From: Couchioplanes caeruleus
GTDB lineage: Bacteria > Actinomycetota > Actinomycetes > Mycobacteriales > Micromonosporaceae
Direction of reading: 5' to 3'
Length of the DNA stretch: 64,000 bases
Assembly (NCBI RefSeq): GCF_023499255.1
Contig: NZ_CP092183.1
Coordinates: 5,018,501-5,082,500, forward strand
The notes beneath the pieces were generated by a model. The model saw only the letters and a program-made list of their open reading frames with translations. It had not been told where the DNA came from and did no database searches. Positions 1 through 8,420 of the stretch are shown one piece after another; position 1 is the stretch's first letter; every line of letters starts with the position of its first letter. A program made the position numbers and the translations under genes.

Positions 1-223
1 GGCTCGCCACCGCCATGTGGGCGTACGACTTCAGGGAGGCGTCGCACCGGTCCCACTTCTGCACCGAGCGGCCCACCGTGAAGCTGAAGGCCAGCACCTT
101 GCGGTTGTGCCACACCACGCCGACGGGCTCCGGGACCGCCCCGAACATCCGGCGCGACATCCGCTTCACGAGCGCCCCGTAGACGCCGGTCAGCTCCGCC
201 TTCGGGATCCGCGTACCGCTCAT
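1..223 (-). CDS. Carboxymuconolactone decarboxylase-family protein (partial, 3' end outside window)
   Basis: The first 74 codons are inside the window; the rest lies beyond position 1. The ATG at 223 has a strong ribosome binding site (AGGAGG) about 6 bases upstream. The N-terminus reads MSGTRIPKAELTGVYGALV and continues to a KSYAHMAVAS stretch, which matches the N-terminal part of AhpD/CMD-like proteins. In those proteins this region precedes the CxxC-type active site, which is not visible here. Family members are often alkylhydroperoxidase-like antioxidant proteins. The exact substrate cannot be told. Confidence 0.6.
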   Translation of the reverse strand, partial: MSGTRIPKAELTGVYGALVKRMSRRMFGAVPEPVGVVWHNRKVLAFSFTVGRSVQKWDRCDASLKSYAHMAVAS

Positions 224-297
224 GTCTGTCCTCCTGGTGATCTGCTCCGCATGCAGACACCGGCGGCGGCCCGGATGTGACATCCGGCCGGGGAAGT

Positions 298-1166
298 CAG
301 CCGTGGCGGTGGTGTTTCTTCACGTACGTGTAGCCGGGCGCCAGCGGGCTGGGCTCGATCTGCTCCTCCTCGACGGCCCGCTCGTGCAGGGTGACCTGCT
401 TCTCCGACGGCCGCGCGCCCAGCGGCAGCTTGCGGACGAAGCCGTGGACCAGGTGCTCGGCCCGCTCGGCGCCGTCGCCGTCCTCGTCCTCGCCCGGCCA
501 CGGGGCCGGCTCCACGAGCGGCGCGTAGAACAGCATCTGCGCTGCCTTCTGGCCCTCGACGGCCGGGTACGAGGGGTAGCCGGCCGAGGTGACGCTGCCC
601 TCGACGCGGGTGAGGTAGCCCTCGCGGATCAACTGGTCGACGGCGTTGCGCAGCAGGAACGCGCCCTTGGCGCCGCGGCCCAGCCCGCAGTGCCCGGCCA
701 GCTCGGACTCCGGGAGCACGGCGCTGCCGTCGTCGAAGACCCGGCCCTGGCGGCGTACGGCCCGCAGCACCCGGCCTCGGTTGGACGGGTCGGGGGCGAG
801 CTCCCGGGTGACCACCTTGGGGTCGTACTCGTGGTAGTACGCGATCCCGTCGACGCTCATCGGCTCGTCCAGCGCCGCCGCCCGTACGACGACCTCGTCC
901 CGCGCCGCCTGCCACGTCACGGTGACGAGCACCCCGGGCCGCAGGTCACCCGGCCAGGCCACGCCGGCGAACTGCCATTCGACGTCCTGCCGCAGCGTGG
1001 TCTCGAACACATGCCGCACAGGCGTGAGGCCGTGCTCGCGGTACTCCAGGACCACCGGCACGACCGGGCGGTCGCGCAGCGCCTCGACGCACTCCTCCGG
1101 GGCGGCGCACACGGCGCCCTCGAGGTCGGCCCGCCACAGGGCGAACCGCCGGGTCGCCGTTCTCAT
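298..1166 (-). CDS. Hypothetical protein, 289 aa
   Basis: I do not recognise a named family. The protein is soluble, without signal peptide or membrane helix. Residues about 150-190 (LPESELAGHCGLGRGAKGAF onward, to an IREGYLTRVEG segment) look like a winged-helix element. An acidic stretch (GEDEDGDG) follows near residue 225, and the C-terminus is basic and histidine-rich (KKHHRHG). It lies just downstream of the Gfo/Idh gene on the same strand, but its start has no clear ribosome binding site. No link to sugar metabolism is evident. Codon use and GC-rich third positions are like its neighbours, so it is probably a real gene. Confidence 0.6.
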
Positions 1167-1175
1167 GGGAAGACC

Positions 1176-2432
1176 CTACCGGCGAGGTGCGGCGAGGGTG
1201 ACGATCTCGCCGCTGAGGCGGGCACGCTCGGCCGCCCACACCACGCGGTGCGTCGCCAGGCTCTGCACCGCGTCCGAGGTGATCAGCGACGGGTCGCCCG
1301 CCTCGACCGCGGCGAGGAACGCCTCGGTCAGGCCCTCGTCGCCGCCGCCGTGGCCGCCCGCCGCGGACGGGCCGCCCAGCGCCGCCGAGTCGAGCGTCTG
1401 CTCGCAGCCGGTACGGAAGTCGACGTGGCGGACCGTACGGCCGTCGCCCTCGAGGTAGCCGTGGGTGCCCATCAGCCGGGTCCGCCGGTGTTCCATCGGG
1501 GTGAACGCGCTCATGGTGAAGGTGCCGGTGGCGCCGTCGGCGTACTCCATGGTGACGACCTGGTGGTCGACCACGTCGTTGTCGCAGGCGTACACGCAGC
1601 GTCCGTACGGCCCGGTCCGCAGCGCCTCGGTCAGCGCCGGCGCGCTCGCCTGCGCGGTGACCGCGCCGAGCGGCCAGAAGTGCTGGTCAGGGTCGGCGAG
1701 CGCGGCGAAGTAGAGGCGCTTCGCCGAGTACGGGCAGTCCGGCTCGACCGGGCAGTCGAGGCAGCGGTCGGCGGCACCCTCGGGGCGGTCGGCGGCCCGG
1801 AAATGGGTGAGGCCGCCGAAGGAGGCGATCCGGGCCGGGACGCGGCCGGTCACGTGCACCAGCCAGTCGAGGTCGTGGCAGCTCTTGGTGAGCAGCATCG
1901 GCCCGGACGTGTCGGTGCGCCGCCAGTGGCCCCGCACGAACGAGTGGGCCTGGTGCCACCAGCCGACGGGTTCGAGGTGGTCGAAGCTGACCAGCCGCCC
2001 GATGCGGCCCTCGTCGACAAGACCCTTCACCAGCTTCGTGTACGCCGTGTAGCGCAGCACATGGCACACGGCCAGGATCACGCCGTACCGGACGGCCGCA
2101 TCCGCGATGGCGCTCGCCTCCTCGTCGGTCGGCGCCATCGGCTTCTCCAGCAGGAGGTGGTAGCCCAGCTCGGCGAGCCGTACGGCCGGGCCCGCGTGCA
2201 GCCGGTCCTGGGTCGCGACGATCGCGGCGTCCGCGAGCCGGCCCTGAGCCAGCCCGGTCCAGTCGGTGTGGACGTTCGCCGGGTCGACACCGAACTCGGC
2301 GGCGGCGCTCTCCCGCCGGTGCGGGTCCGGCTCGGCGACCGCGACGACGCGGGCACGGCCGGTGGCGACGGCGTGCCGGGCGTACGTCTGCCCGCGCAGC
2401 CCGGCGCCGACGAGCGCCAGCGTCACGGGCAC
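1176..2432 (-). CDS. Gfo/Idh/MocA-family oxidoreductase with a cysteine-rich insert
   Basis: NAD(P)-dependent sugar or cyclitol dehydrogenase family, 418 aa. The N-terminal Rossmann motif is LVGAGLRGQ at residues 7-15. The family EKP motif, with its catalytic lysine, is at 96-98, and an SCHDLDWL segment at 184-191 carries the usual histidine. A CLDCPVEPDC insert places cysteines at 224, 227 and 233, which could bind a metal; this is not typical of the whole family. The gene overlaps the 3' end of the aldolase gene by 10 bases, so it is the last gene of the kinase-aldolase-oxidoreductase run. The substrate is probably the sugar handled by the island; that is inference. Confidence 0.82.
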   Translation of the reverse strand: MPVTLALVGAGLRGQTYARHAVATGRARVVAVAEPDPHRRESAAAEFGVDPANVHTDWTGLAQGRLADAAIVATQDRLHAGPAVRLAELGYHLLLEKPMAPTDEEASAIADAAVRYGVILAVCHVLRYTAYTKLVKGLVDEGRIGRLVSFDHLEPVGWWHQAHSFVRGHWRRTDTSGPMLLTKSCHDLDWLVHVTGRVPARIASFGGLTHFRAADRPEGAADRCLDCPVEPDCPYSAKRLYFAALADPDQHFWPLGAVTAQASAPALTEALRTGPYGRCVYACDNDVVDHQVVTMEYADGATGTFTMSAFTPMEHRRTRLMGTHGYLEGDGRTVRHVDFRTGCEQTLDSAALGGPSAAGGHGGGDEGLTEAFLAAVEAGDPSLITSDAVQSLATHRVVWAAERARLSGEIVTLAAPRR

Positions 2433-3271
2433 GGCACGGGCTCCCCGAGCAGGCGCAGCGCCGAGGCCACGGTGTCGGTCATCGCGTCGCGCGCCGACGC
2501 CAGGTAGCGCCGCGGGTCGACCAGCGTGGCGTTGCTGCCGAGGCTCTCCCGGACGGCCGTGGTGAAGGCGCTGTTCAGCGCGGTGCCGATGTTGACTTTG
2601 ACCATGCCCCCGCGGACCGCGGCGGCCAGCTCGTCGTCCGGCACGCCGGAGGAGCCGTGCAGCACGAGCGGCACGGGCACCGCCTCGCGCAGCCGGGCGA
2701 TGAGCTCGTGGTCGAGGCGGGCGGTCCGGGTGTGCATGGCGTGCGACGAGCCGACGGCCACCGCCAGGGCGTCCACCCCGGTGGCGGCTACGTACGCGGC
2801 CGCGTCGCCGGGGTCGGTGCGCACGCCGGGCGCGTGGGCGCCGTCCTTGCCGCCGATCTCGCCCAGCTCGCTCTCGACCCAGAGTCCCTGGGCGTGCCCG
2901 CGGCGTACGGCCGCGGCGGTACGGGCCACGTTGTCATCGTAGGAGCGCTTCGACGCGTCGTACATGACCGAGCCGAACCCGCACGCCGCCGCCTGGTCGA
3001 ACAGCTCGTCGCTCTCCACGTGGTCCAGGTGCAGCGCCACGGTGACCGCCGAGGCGTCGGCGATGCACCGGGTGGCGGCCGCGATCGGGGCGAGCCGGCC
3101 GTGGTGGAAGCGCACCGCGTTCTCGCTGATCTGCAGGATGACGGGCCGCCCGGCGCGCTCCGCACCGGCGACGATGGCCTCGGCGTGCTCGACGGTGATG
3201 ACGTTGAACGCCCCCACCGCGACGCCGGCGGCGCGGGCCGCGGCGACGATCTCCCCGGTCGGTGTGAACAC
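2423..3271 (-). CDS. Class II ketose-bisphosphate aldolase (tagatose/fructose type)
   Basis: Zinc-dependent aldolase of the FbaA/GatY/KbaY family, 282 aa, the usual length. The HLDH motif at residues 81-84 supplies the catalytic aspartate and a zinc histidine. Further conserved blocks are ESELGEIGG, VLHGSSGVPDDEL and KVNIGTALN (zinc and phosphate binding). It is expected to cleave tagatose- or fructose-1,6-bisphosphate to DHAP and glyceraldehyde-3-phosphate in the cytoplasm. It sits 12 bases after the 1-PFK/LacC-like kinase gene, the enzyme that would make its substrate. Which stereoisomer is preferred cannot be read from sequence. Confidence 0.85.
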   Translation of the reverse strand: MFTPTGEIVAAARAAGVAVGAFNVITVEHAEAIVAGAERAGRPVILQISENAVRFHHGRLAPIAAATRCIADASAVTVALHLDHVESDELFDQAAACGFGSVMYDASKRSYDDNVARTAAAVRRGHAQGLWVESELGEIGGKDGAHAPGVRTDPGDAAAYVAATGVDALAVAVGSSHAMHTRTARLDHELIARLREAVPVPLVLHGSSGVPDDELAAAVRGGMVKVNIGTALNSAFTTAVRESLGSNATLVDPRRYLASARDAMTDTVASALRLLGEPVPCP

Positions 3272-3283
3272 GCAGAACTCCTC

Positions 3284-4186
3284 TCAGCCCGCGAGGGCGG
3301 TGACGGTGACGGCGGGGCGGAACCGGCGGTACGCGTCCGCGTCGACGGTCCCGGCCACGGGCGCGCTGACGGCCGCCGCGGACAGGGCCACCGCGTCGGC
3401 CAGCAGGCCCGGCCAGGCGGTGCCGTCGCGCAGGCCCCGGGCGAGCGCCGCCACACAGGCGTCGCCCGCTCCGGTCGGGTTGCCGATGACGGGTTCCGGC
3501 GGGACCGCCTGCCAGGCGTCGTCGCCGGCGAGGGCGAGCAGGCCCTCCGGACCGCGCGAGACCACGACGGACCGGGCGCCACGGGCGAGCACGTCGGCCG
3601 GGCGCGCGTCCGGCGCCAGGGACGCCAGCTCGGCGGCGTTGGGTTTGGCGAGGTCGGGTCCGGCGGCCAGCCCGTGCCGCAACGCCTCGCCGCCGGCGTC
3701 CAGCACGACCGGCACCCCCGCGTCCCGGGCGAGCCGGATGAGGACCGCGTACCCGTCCCGGGGGACGCCCGGCGGCAGCGAGCCGCTCAGCGTGAGCACG
3801 TCCGCGCCGGCGAGCAGGTCGCGTACGTGGGCCAGCAGGCTCTGCCACTCCGCAGCGGTGACCGGCGGACCGGGCTCCCAGAAGCCGGTCGCGTCGTGGC
3901 GGTCGGCGACCGCGACGGTGCGCCGGGTCTCCCCCGCGATCGGCACGAACGACCCCGGTACGCCCACCCCGGCCAGCAGCTCGGTGACCCGCCGCCCGGT
4001 CGCGCCGCCGAGCAGCCCGGTGGCGAGCACCGGCTCGCCGAGCGCGTGCAGCACCCCGGCGACGTTGAGCCCCTTGCCGCCGGGGCGCTCGGCGACCGCC
4101 GCGACCCGGTGGGTGGCGTGCGGGACGAGCGCGTCCACCGTGTACGTGAGGTCGAGCGCCGGATTCAGCGTCACCGTGACGATCAT
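3284..4186 (-). CDS. 1-phosphofructokinase / tagatose-6-phosphate kinase family hexose kinase
   Basis: PfkB-family sugar-phosphate kinase, 300 aa from the ATG at 4186. The N-terminus MIVTVTLNPALDLTY is diagnostic of the FruK/LacC branch, and a GAGGG-like ribosome binding site precedes this ATG. The substrate motif GGKGLNVA is at residues 36-43, and the nucleotide/catalytic motif NPTGAGDACVAA lies near the C-terminus. It should phosphorylate a ketohexose phosphate at C1 or C6, feeding the aldolase encoded next. A longer in-frame start at 4291 would add 35 Arg/Gly-rich residues and is unlikely. It is transcribed divergently from the PfkB kinase at 4411. Confidence 0.83.
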   Translation of the reverse strand: MIVTVTLNPALDLTYTVDALVPHATHRVAAVAERPGGKGLNVAGVLHALGEPVLATGLLGGATGRRVTELLAGVGVPGSFVPIAGETRRTVAVADRHDATGFWEPGPPVTAAEWQSLLAHVRDLLAGADVLTLSGSLPPGVPRDGYAVLIRLARDAGVPVVLDAGGEALRHGLAAGPDLAKPNAAELASLAPDARPADVLARGARSVVVSRGPEGLLALAGDDAWQAVPPEPVIGNPTGAGDACVAALARGLRDGTAWPGLLADAVALSAAAVSAPVAGTVDADAYRRFRPAVTVTALAG

Positions 4187-4372
4187 GGAGCCCTCGCCCC
4201 CGGTTCGATCTGCCCCGCCTCGGGCGCCGGCCCTGGCGACCCGATCGCCGGACTGGGTACCGGCTGGGCTCGATCGCTGCCGCCGATTCAACTGATCGAA
4301 CGAACACGTGTCAATAGCCGTTTGTGCGCGTATGGTGCTCCCGACCCCTTACAGGGCCCCGAAAAGCGCAAG

Positions 4373-4392
4373 TGAGCAATCTAGATTGTTCA
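4373..4392. promoter_or_regulatory. Near-perfect 20-bp palindrome upstream of the PfkB kinase (putative operator)
   Basis: TGAGCAATCTAGATTGTTCA is symmetric except for one base pair (4376/4389). It ends 18 bases before the kinase ATG and is AT-rich against a very GC-rich background. A repressor bound here would sit on the promoter or early leader of the kinase gene and could also affect the divergent gene. The candidate regulator in this island is the DeoR protein at 10783, but the site does not closely resemble the other palindromes near it, so the assignment is open. Confidence 0.5.
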
Positions 4393-4410
4393 TATGGACA
4401 GGAGTAAGCG

Positions 4411-5322
4411 ATGGACGTGCTCGTCGTCGGCGACGCCAACCCGGACCTCGTGCTGCGCGGCGACGTCCGTCCCCGCTTCGGCCAGGCCGAGCAGCTGCTC
4501 ACCGGGGCCGACCTCGTCCTGGGCGGTTCGGCGGCCATCACGGCGGCCGGGTGCGCGCGGCTCGGGCTGCGGACCACGCTGCTGACCGCCCTGGGCGACG
4601 ACGTCTTCGGGGCGGTGACGCGCGGCGCGCTCGAGGAGCGCGGCGTCAGCCTGCTGCTCGCCGACGCGGCACCGGGCACGCCGACCGGCCTCAGCGTCAT
4701 CCTGTCCCCCGCGGACCAGGACCGGGCCATCCTGACGCTGCCCGGCACGATCCCCACGCTGCGCCCGCAGGACGTGACCGACGCGCACCTCGCGGCCACC
4801 CGGCACGTGCACGTCGCGTCGCTCTACCTGCAGCCGGGGCTCGCCGCCGGGCTGGCCGGGGTCTTCGCCCGGGCCCGCGCCGCCGGCGTCGGCACGTCGC
4901 TGGACACCAACTGGGACCCCGCCGGGAAGTGGGAGTCGATCGCCGACATCCTGGCGTACACCGACGTGTTCCTGCCGAACGCCAACGAGCTGCGCGCGGT
5001 GACCGGCGAGTCCGATCTGGACGCCGCCGCCGCCATGCTGACCGCGACCGGCACGACCGTGGTGATGAAGAACGGGGCGGCGGGCGCGCGGGCCTGGGGA
5101 CCGGACGGCGGGTGCTCGGCTCCCGGCCGTACCGTCGACGTGGTCGACACGACCGGCGCGGGCGACAGTTTCAACGCCGGTTTCCTGGCCGCCCGCCTCG
5201 TCGGGCGGCCGCTGGCCGAGGCGATCGCCTGGGCGGCGGCGGCCGGGTCGCTGAGCACCCGGGCGGCCGGCGGCACCGCGGCCCAGGCCACCCGGGAGGA
5301 GCTCAGCCCTTCAGGCCGGTGA
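4411..5322 (+). CDS. PfkB-family carbohydrate kinase (ribokinase-like)
   Basis: 303 aa sugar kinase. It has the N-terminal GDANPDLVL strand, a GGSAAITAAGCARLG substrate loop near residues 38-52, and the C-terminal DTTGAGDSF motif at 246-254 with the catalytic aspartate. The ATG at 4411 has a GGACAGGAG ribosome binding site 7 bases upstream. It is transcribed alone, away from the aldolase operon. Its 3' end overlaps the convergent permease gene by 20 bases. In contrast to the LacC/FruK-like kinase nearby it belongs to the ribokinase/KDG-kinase side of the family, so it likely acts on a free sugar or sugar acid. Substrate unknown. Confidence 0.82.
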   Translation: MDVLVVGDANPDLVLRGDVRPRFGQAEQLLTGADLVLGGSAAITAAGCARLGLRTTLLTALGDDVFGAVTRGALEERGVSLLLADAAPGTPTGLSVILSPADQDRAILTLPGTIPTLRPQDVTDAHLAATRHVHVASLYLQPGLAAGLAGVFARARAAGVGTSLDTNWDPAGKWESIADILAYTDVFLPNANELRAVTGESDLDAAAAMLTATGTTVVMKNGAAGARAWGPDGGCSAPGRTVDVVDTTGAGDSFNAGFLAARLVGRPLAEAIAWAAAAGSLSTRAAGGTAAQATREELSPSGR

Positions 5323-6124
5323 AGGTCATCGTCGCGATGAACCGCCGCTGGGCGACCAGGAACGCGACGATGAGCGGCATCGTCGCGATGACGTTGCCGG
5401 CCATCAGCTGCGACCATTCCGTACGCCGGGTGCCCTGGAAGCTGGCGAGCCCGACCTGCAGCGTGTACTTCGTGTCGTCGGAGATCGCGACCAGCGGCCA
5501 CAGCAGGTCGTTCCAGCTGGACAGCAGGGTGAACACGGCCAGGGTGGCCAGCGCCGGGCGGGCCAGCGGCAGCACCACGCTGACGAAGGTGCGCAGCGCG
5601 CCGCACCCGTCCAGCCGCGCCGCCTCCTCCAGCTCGACGGGCAGGCCGAGGAAGAACTGGCGCATAAGGAAGATGCCGAACGCCGAGGCGAGCCACGGCA
5701 CGAACGCCGCCGCGAGGGTGTCGACGATCCCGGCGCGGGCGAACATCAGGTACGTCGGGATCATCAGCAGCTGGATCGGGATCATCACCGTCGCCACGAT
5801 GGCCAGGAACGCCACGCCGCGCCCGGCGAACTTGAGCCGCGCGAAGCCGTAGCCCGCCAGCGAGCAGAGCACGAGGTGCGACACCACCGCGATCGCCGAG
5901 ACCAGCACGGTGTTGGCGAACCAGCGCACGATGTGCGACTCGGCCAGCAGCGTGCGGTAGCCCTCGAGGTGGATGCTGGTCGGGATGAACCTCGGCGGGA
6001 ACTGGTTGATCTCCTGCGTGGTCATGAACGACGTCAGGACCATCTGCACCAGCGGCAGCACGAAGATCAGCGCGAGCGGCATGAGCAGCAGGTGCCAGGG
6101 GCTGAAGGGCAGGCGGCGGCGCAT
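5303..6124 (-). CDS. Carbohydrate ABC transporter permease (MalG type)
   Basis: Inner-membrane permease, 273 aa, with about six hydrophobic segments starting at residue 13. The EAA loop that docks the ATPase is visible as EEAARLDGCGALRTF followed by PLARPALA. The ATG at 6124 shares one base with the TGA of the upstream permease gene, so the two are translationally coupled. Together with the MalF-type permease and the binding lipoprotein it forms an importer of the CUT1 class. No ATPase is encoded in the island; a shared MsmK/MalK-type ATPase elsewhere is expected. Confidence 0.88.
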   Translation of the reverse strand: MRRRLPFSPWHLLLMPLALIFVLPLVQMVLTSFMTTQEINQFPPRFIPTSIHLEGYRTLLAESHIVRWFANTVLVSAIAVVSHLVLCSLAGYGFARLKFAGRGVAFLAIVATVMIPIQLLMIPTYLMFARAGIVDTLAAAFVPWLASAFGIFLMRQFFLGLPVELEEAARLDGCGALRTFVSVVLPLARPALATLAVFTLLSSWNDLLWPLVAISDDTKYTLQVGLASFQGTRRTEWSQLMAGNVIATMPLIVAFLVAQRRFIATMTFTGLKG

Positions 6125-7068
6125 CAGAACGCCTCCGATCCGGACCGGCGGCTGTACCAGATGACCCCGAGGGTCAGCAGCATCGTCACCGCGAACAGCA
6201 GGTATGCCACGGCCGCGCCGTACCCGAGCCGCTGCGTCTGGAAGGCCAGCTCGTAGATGTAGTAGACGACGGTCTGGGTGCTGTTCATCGGCCCGCCGCG
6301 GGTCGTGGTGTAGATGAGGTCGAACAGCTGCATCGCCGTGATCGTCTGCCAGATCGCGGTGAACACGGTGACCGGGCGCAGCTCCGGCAGGGTGATGTGC
6401 CGGAACACCCGCCACCGGCTCGCGCCGTCGACCACCGCGGCCTCGACCAGCTCCTTCGGGATGTCCTGCAGCGCGGCCAGGTACACGACCGCGCAGAAGC
6501 CCACCTCGCCCCACAGCGCGATGAGGCAGATGACCAGCAGCGCCTGCGCCGGGTTCTCCAGGAACTGCTGGGCGGGCAGCCCGAGCCGGCGCAACGCCTC
6601 GTTGGCCGCGCCGAACTGCGGGTTGAACACGAAGCTCGCCAGGATTCCGGTCGCCGCGGCCGAGGCCACGTACGGCACGAAGATGCAGGTCCGGTAGAAA
6701 CCGATGAGCCGGATCTTCTGGTTCAGCGCGACCGCGATGAGCATGCCCAGCAGGATCGAGCCCGGGACGAACAGCACGGTCAGCACCAGCGTGTGCTGGG
6801 CCGCCGCGGCCGCGTCCGGGTCCTGCACGATCCGCTCGTAGTTGCGCCACCCCACGCCGGTCGCCGGGGCGATGCCGTTCCACTTCGTCCGGGAGATGAA
6901 GAACGCCCACACGGCCGGGAACAGCGACAGGCCGACCACGAGCAGCGTCGCCGGGCCCGCGAAGCCCCAGCCGGTGAGGTTGCGGCGCAGCGCCCGGCCG
7001 CGCCGGCCCCGCGCCCGGGGCGCGACGTCCTGATGCGTACGCGGTGTCGCCGCGAACGTGAGCGCCAT
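6124..7068 (-). CDS. Carbohydrate ABC transporter permease (MalF/UgpA type)
   Basis: 314 aa, with a basic N-terminus followed by a first membrane segment near residues 33-55 and further hydrophobic segments. The EAA motif appears as EAAVVDGASRWRVFRHITLP. The start at 7068 overlaps the stop of the solute-binding protein gene by one base, and the stop overlaps the next permease. It is the partner of the MalG-type subunit in a CUT1 sugar importer. Confidence 0.88.
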   Translation of the reverse strand: MALTFAATPRTHQDVAPRARGRRGRALRRNLTGWGFAGPATLLVVGLSLFPAVWAFFISRTKWNGIAPATGVGWRNYERIVQDPDAAAAAQHTLVLTVLFVPGSILLGMLIAVALNQKIRLIGFYRTCIFVPYVASAAATGILASFVFNPQFGAANEALRRLGLPAQQFLENPAQALLVICLIALWGEVGFCAVVYLAALQDIPKELVEAAVVDGASRWRVFRHITLPELRPVTVFTAIWQTITAMQLFDLIYTTTRGGPMNSTQTVVYYIYELAFQTQRLGYGAAVAYLLFAVTMLLTLGVIWYSRRSGSEAF

Positions 7069-8384
7069 CAGTCCTCCAGCGCGCCGGCGGACTTCTGGGC
7101 GGCCTGGTCGAGCGCCTCCTTCGGGCTGGCCGCGCCCTGCAGGACCTTGGCGATCGCGTCGCCGACGTTGCGGCTCATCGCCTCGTACCCGGGCAGCGTG
7201 GGGCGCGCCTGCTTGGCGTTGGCCAGGTTGTCGAAGAACTTCTGCCCGCCCGGGTACTCCTTGACGTACGCGGCGAACTCGGGGGTGTCCTTCTCGCTGG
7301 AGCGCAGCGGCAGGTTGCCGACCGCGAGGTTCCACTTGGCGTCGGTCTGCGCGCTGGTGAGCCACTTGACGAAGTCGCGCGCGGCGCCGGCCCGGTTGGC
7401 GTCGTCGTGGTCGAACAGCACCCACAGGTCGGGGCCGGAGACGGTCTGGTGGTCGCCGTTCACGCCGGGCAGGAACGCGACCCCGTAGTCGAGCTTGGCG
7501 GTCTTGATGTCCAGCAGCGACCACGGGCCGGACAGCATCATGGCGACGTGCCCGCTGTTGAACAGCGGGCCGTACTTCTCGTCGGTCTGGTCGAGGTACA
7601 TGGACTTGTCGTCGACCGCCATCACGCGCAGCGTCTCGAGCGCCTTGACGCCGGCGTCGGAGTTGAAGGCCGGCTTGGTGCCGTCGAGGATCTTCCCGCC
7701 GTTCTGCCAGAGCAGCGGCCACAGGTGCCAGGTGGTGTCCTCGCTGCCGGAGACCGAGTACGCGGTCCCGTACGTGTTGGTCGCCGGGTCGGTGAGCTTC
7801 TTCGCCGCCGCCCGGAAGTCCTCCCACGACCATGTGTCCGTCGGGTGATCCACACCCTTGGCGTCGAAGAGCTTCTTGTTGTAGATCAGCGCCAGGTTGT
7901 CCACGAGCGCCGGTACCCCGATCACCTTGCCGTCGGCGGTGGCGACCGTGCGGGCCGCCTCCGGCATCTCGGTCCAGCCGAACGACGGGTCGTTGACGTA
8001 CGAGGTCAGGTCCTGGGTGCGCCCGCTCGCCCCGAGGTCGCCGGCCCAGTTGCCGAAGGCGTACGAGATGTCCGGGTAGTTGCCGCCCGCGAAGCCGGCG
8101 GAGAGCTTGGTGAGCAGCTCGTCGGTGGTCCCGGCGCCCGCCGAGGTCTTGATGGTCACGTTCGGGTGCGCGGCGTGGTAGTCGGCGGCGAGCCGCTCGG
8201 CGACCTGTTCGGCCTCCGAGGTCTGGCCGGTCCACCACGTGAGGGTCACGGTCGCCGCGGGGTCGTAGCCCTTCGCCGCGTCGCCGTCGTCCTTGGTGCC
8301 GCCGGTGCAGGCGGCCAGGAGCAGGGCCGTGCCGGTCACGGCCAGCAGCCGGGTCCGCCGGCCGCGCCTGGAAGTGATCATCAC
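7068..8384 (-). CDS. Extracellular sugar-binding lipoprotein of an ABC importer
   Basis: 438 aa. The N-terminus is a lipoprotein signal: arginine-rich MMITSRRGRRTR, a hydrophobic core and the lipobox LLAAC, so the mature protein is anchored outside the membrane by its lipidated cysteine. The rest matches family 1 solute-binding proteins (VTLTWWTGQTSEAEQ at the mature N-terminus, MLSGPWSL in the middle). It delivers an oligosaccharide or glycoside to the two permeases encoded downstream. The glycosidase and isomerase genes upstream suggest the ligand is a disaccharide or amino-sugar glycoside. Confidence 0.88.
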   Translation of the reverse strand: MMITSRRGRRTRLLAVTGTALLLAACTGGTKDDGDAAKGYDPAATVTLTWWTGQTSEAEQVAERLAADYHAAHPNVTIKTSAGAGTTDELLTKLSAGFAGGNYPDISYAFGNWAGDLGASGRTQDLTSYVNDPSFGWTEMPEAARTVATADGKVIGVPALVDNLALIYNKKLFDAKGVDHPTDTWSWEDFRAAAKKLTDPATNTYGTAYSVSGSEDTTWHLWPLLWQNGGKILDGTKPAFNSDAGVKALETLRVMAVDDKSMYLDQTDEKYGPLFNSGHVAMMLSGPWSLLDIKTAKLDYGVAFLPGVNGDHQTVSGPDLWVLFDHDDANRAGAARDFVKWLTSAQTDAKWNLAVGNLPLRSSEKDTPEFAAYVKEYPGGQKFFDNLANAKQARPTLPGYEAMSRNVGDAIAKVLQGAASPKEALDQAAQKSAGALED

Positions 8385-8420
8385 TCGAGAACCTCGATCT
8401 CCTGGGGAAGGGATGGGTTG

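Noticed and set aside
222..2507. Long plus-strand open frame of about 760 codons
   Set aside because: It is opposite the conserved Gfo/Idh gene and the 289-aa gene, is Arg/Gly/Val-rich and matches no family. It is an antisense shadow caused by high GC.
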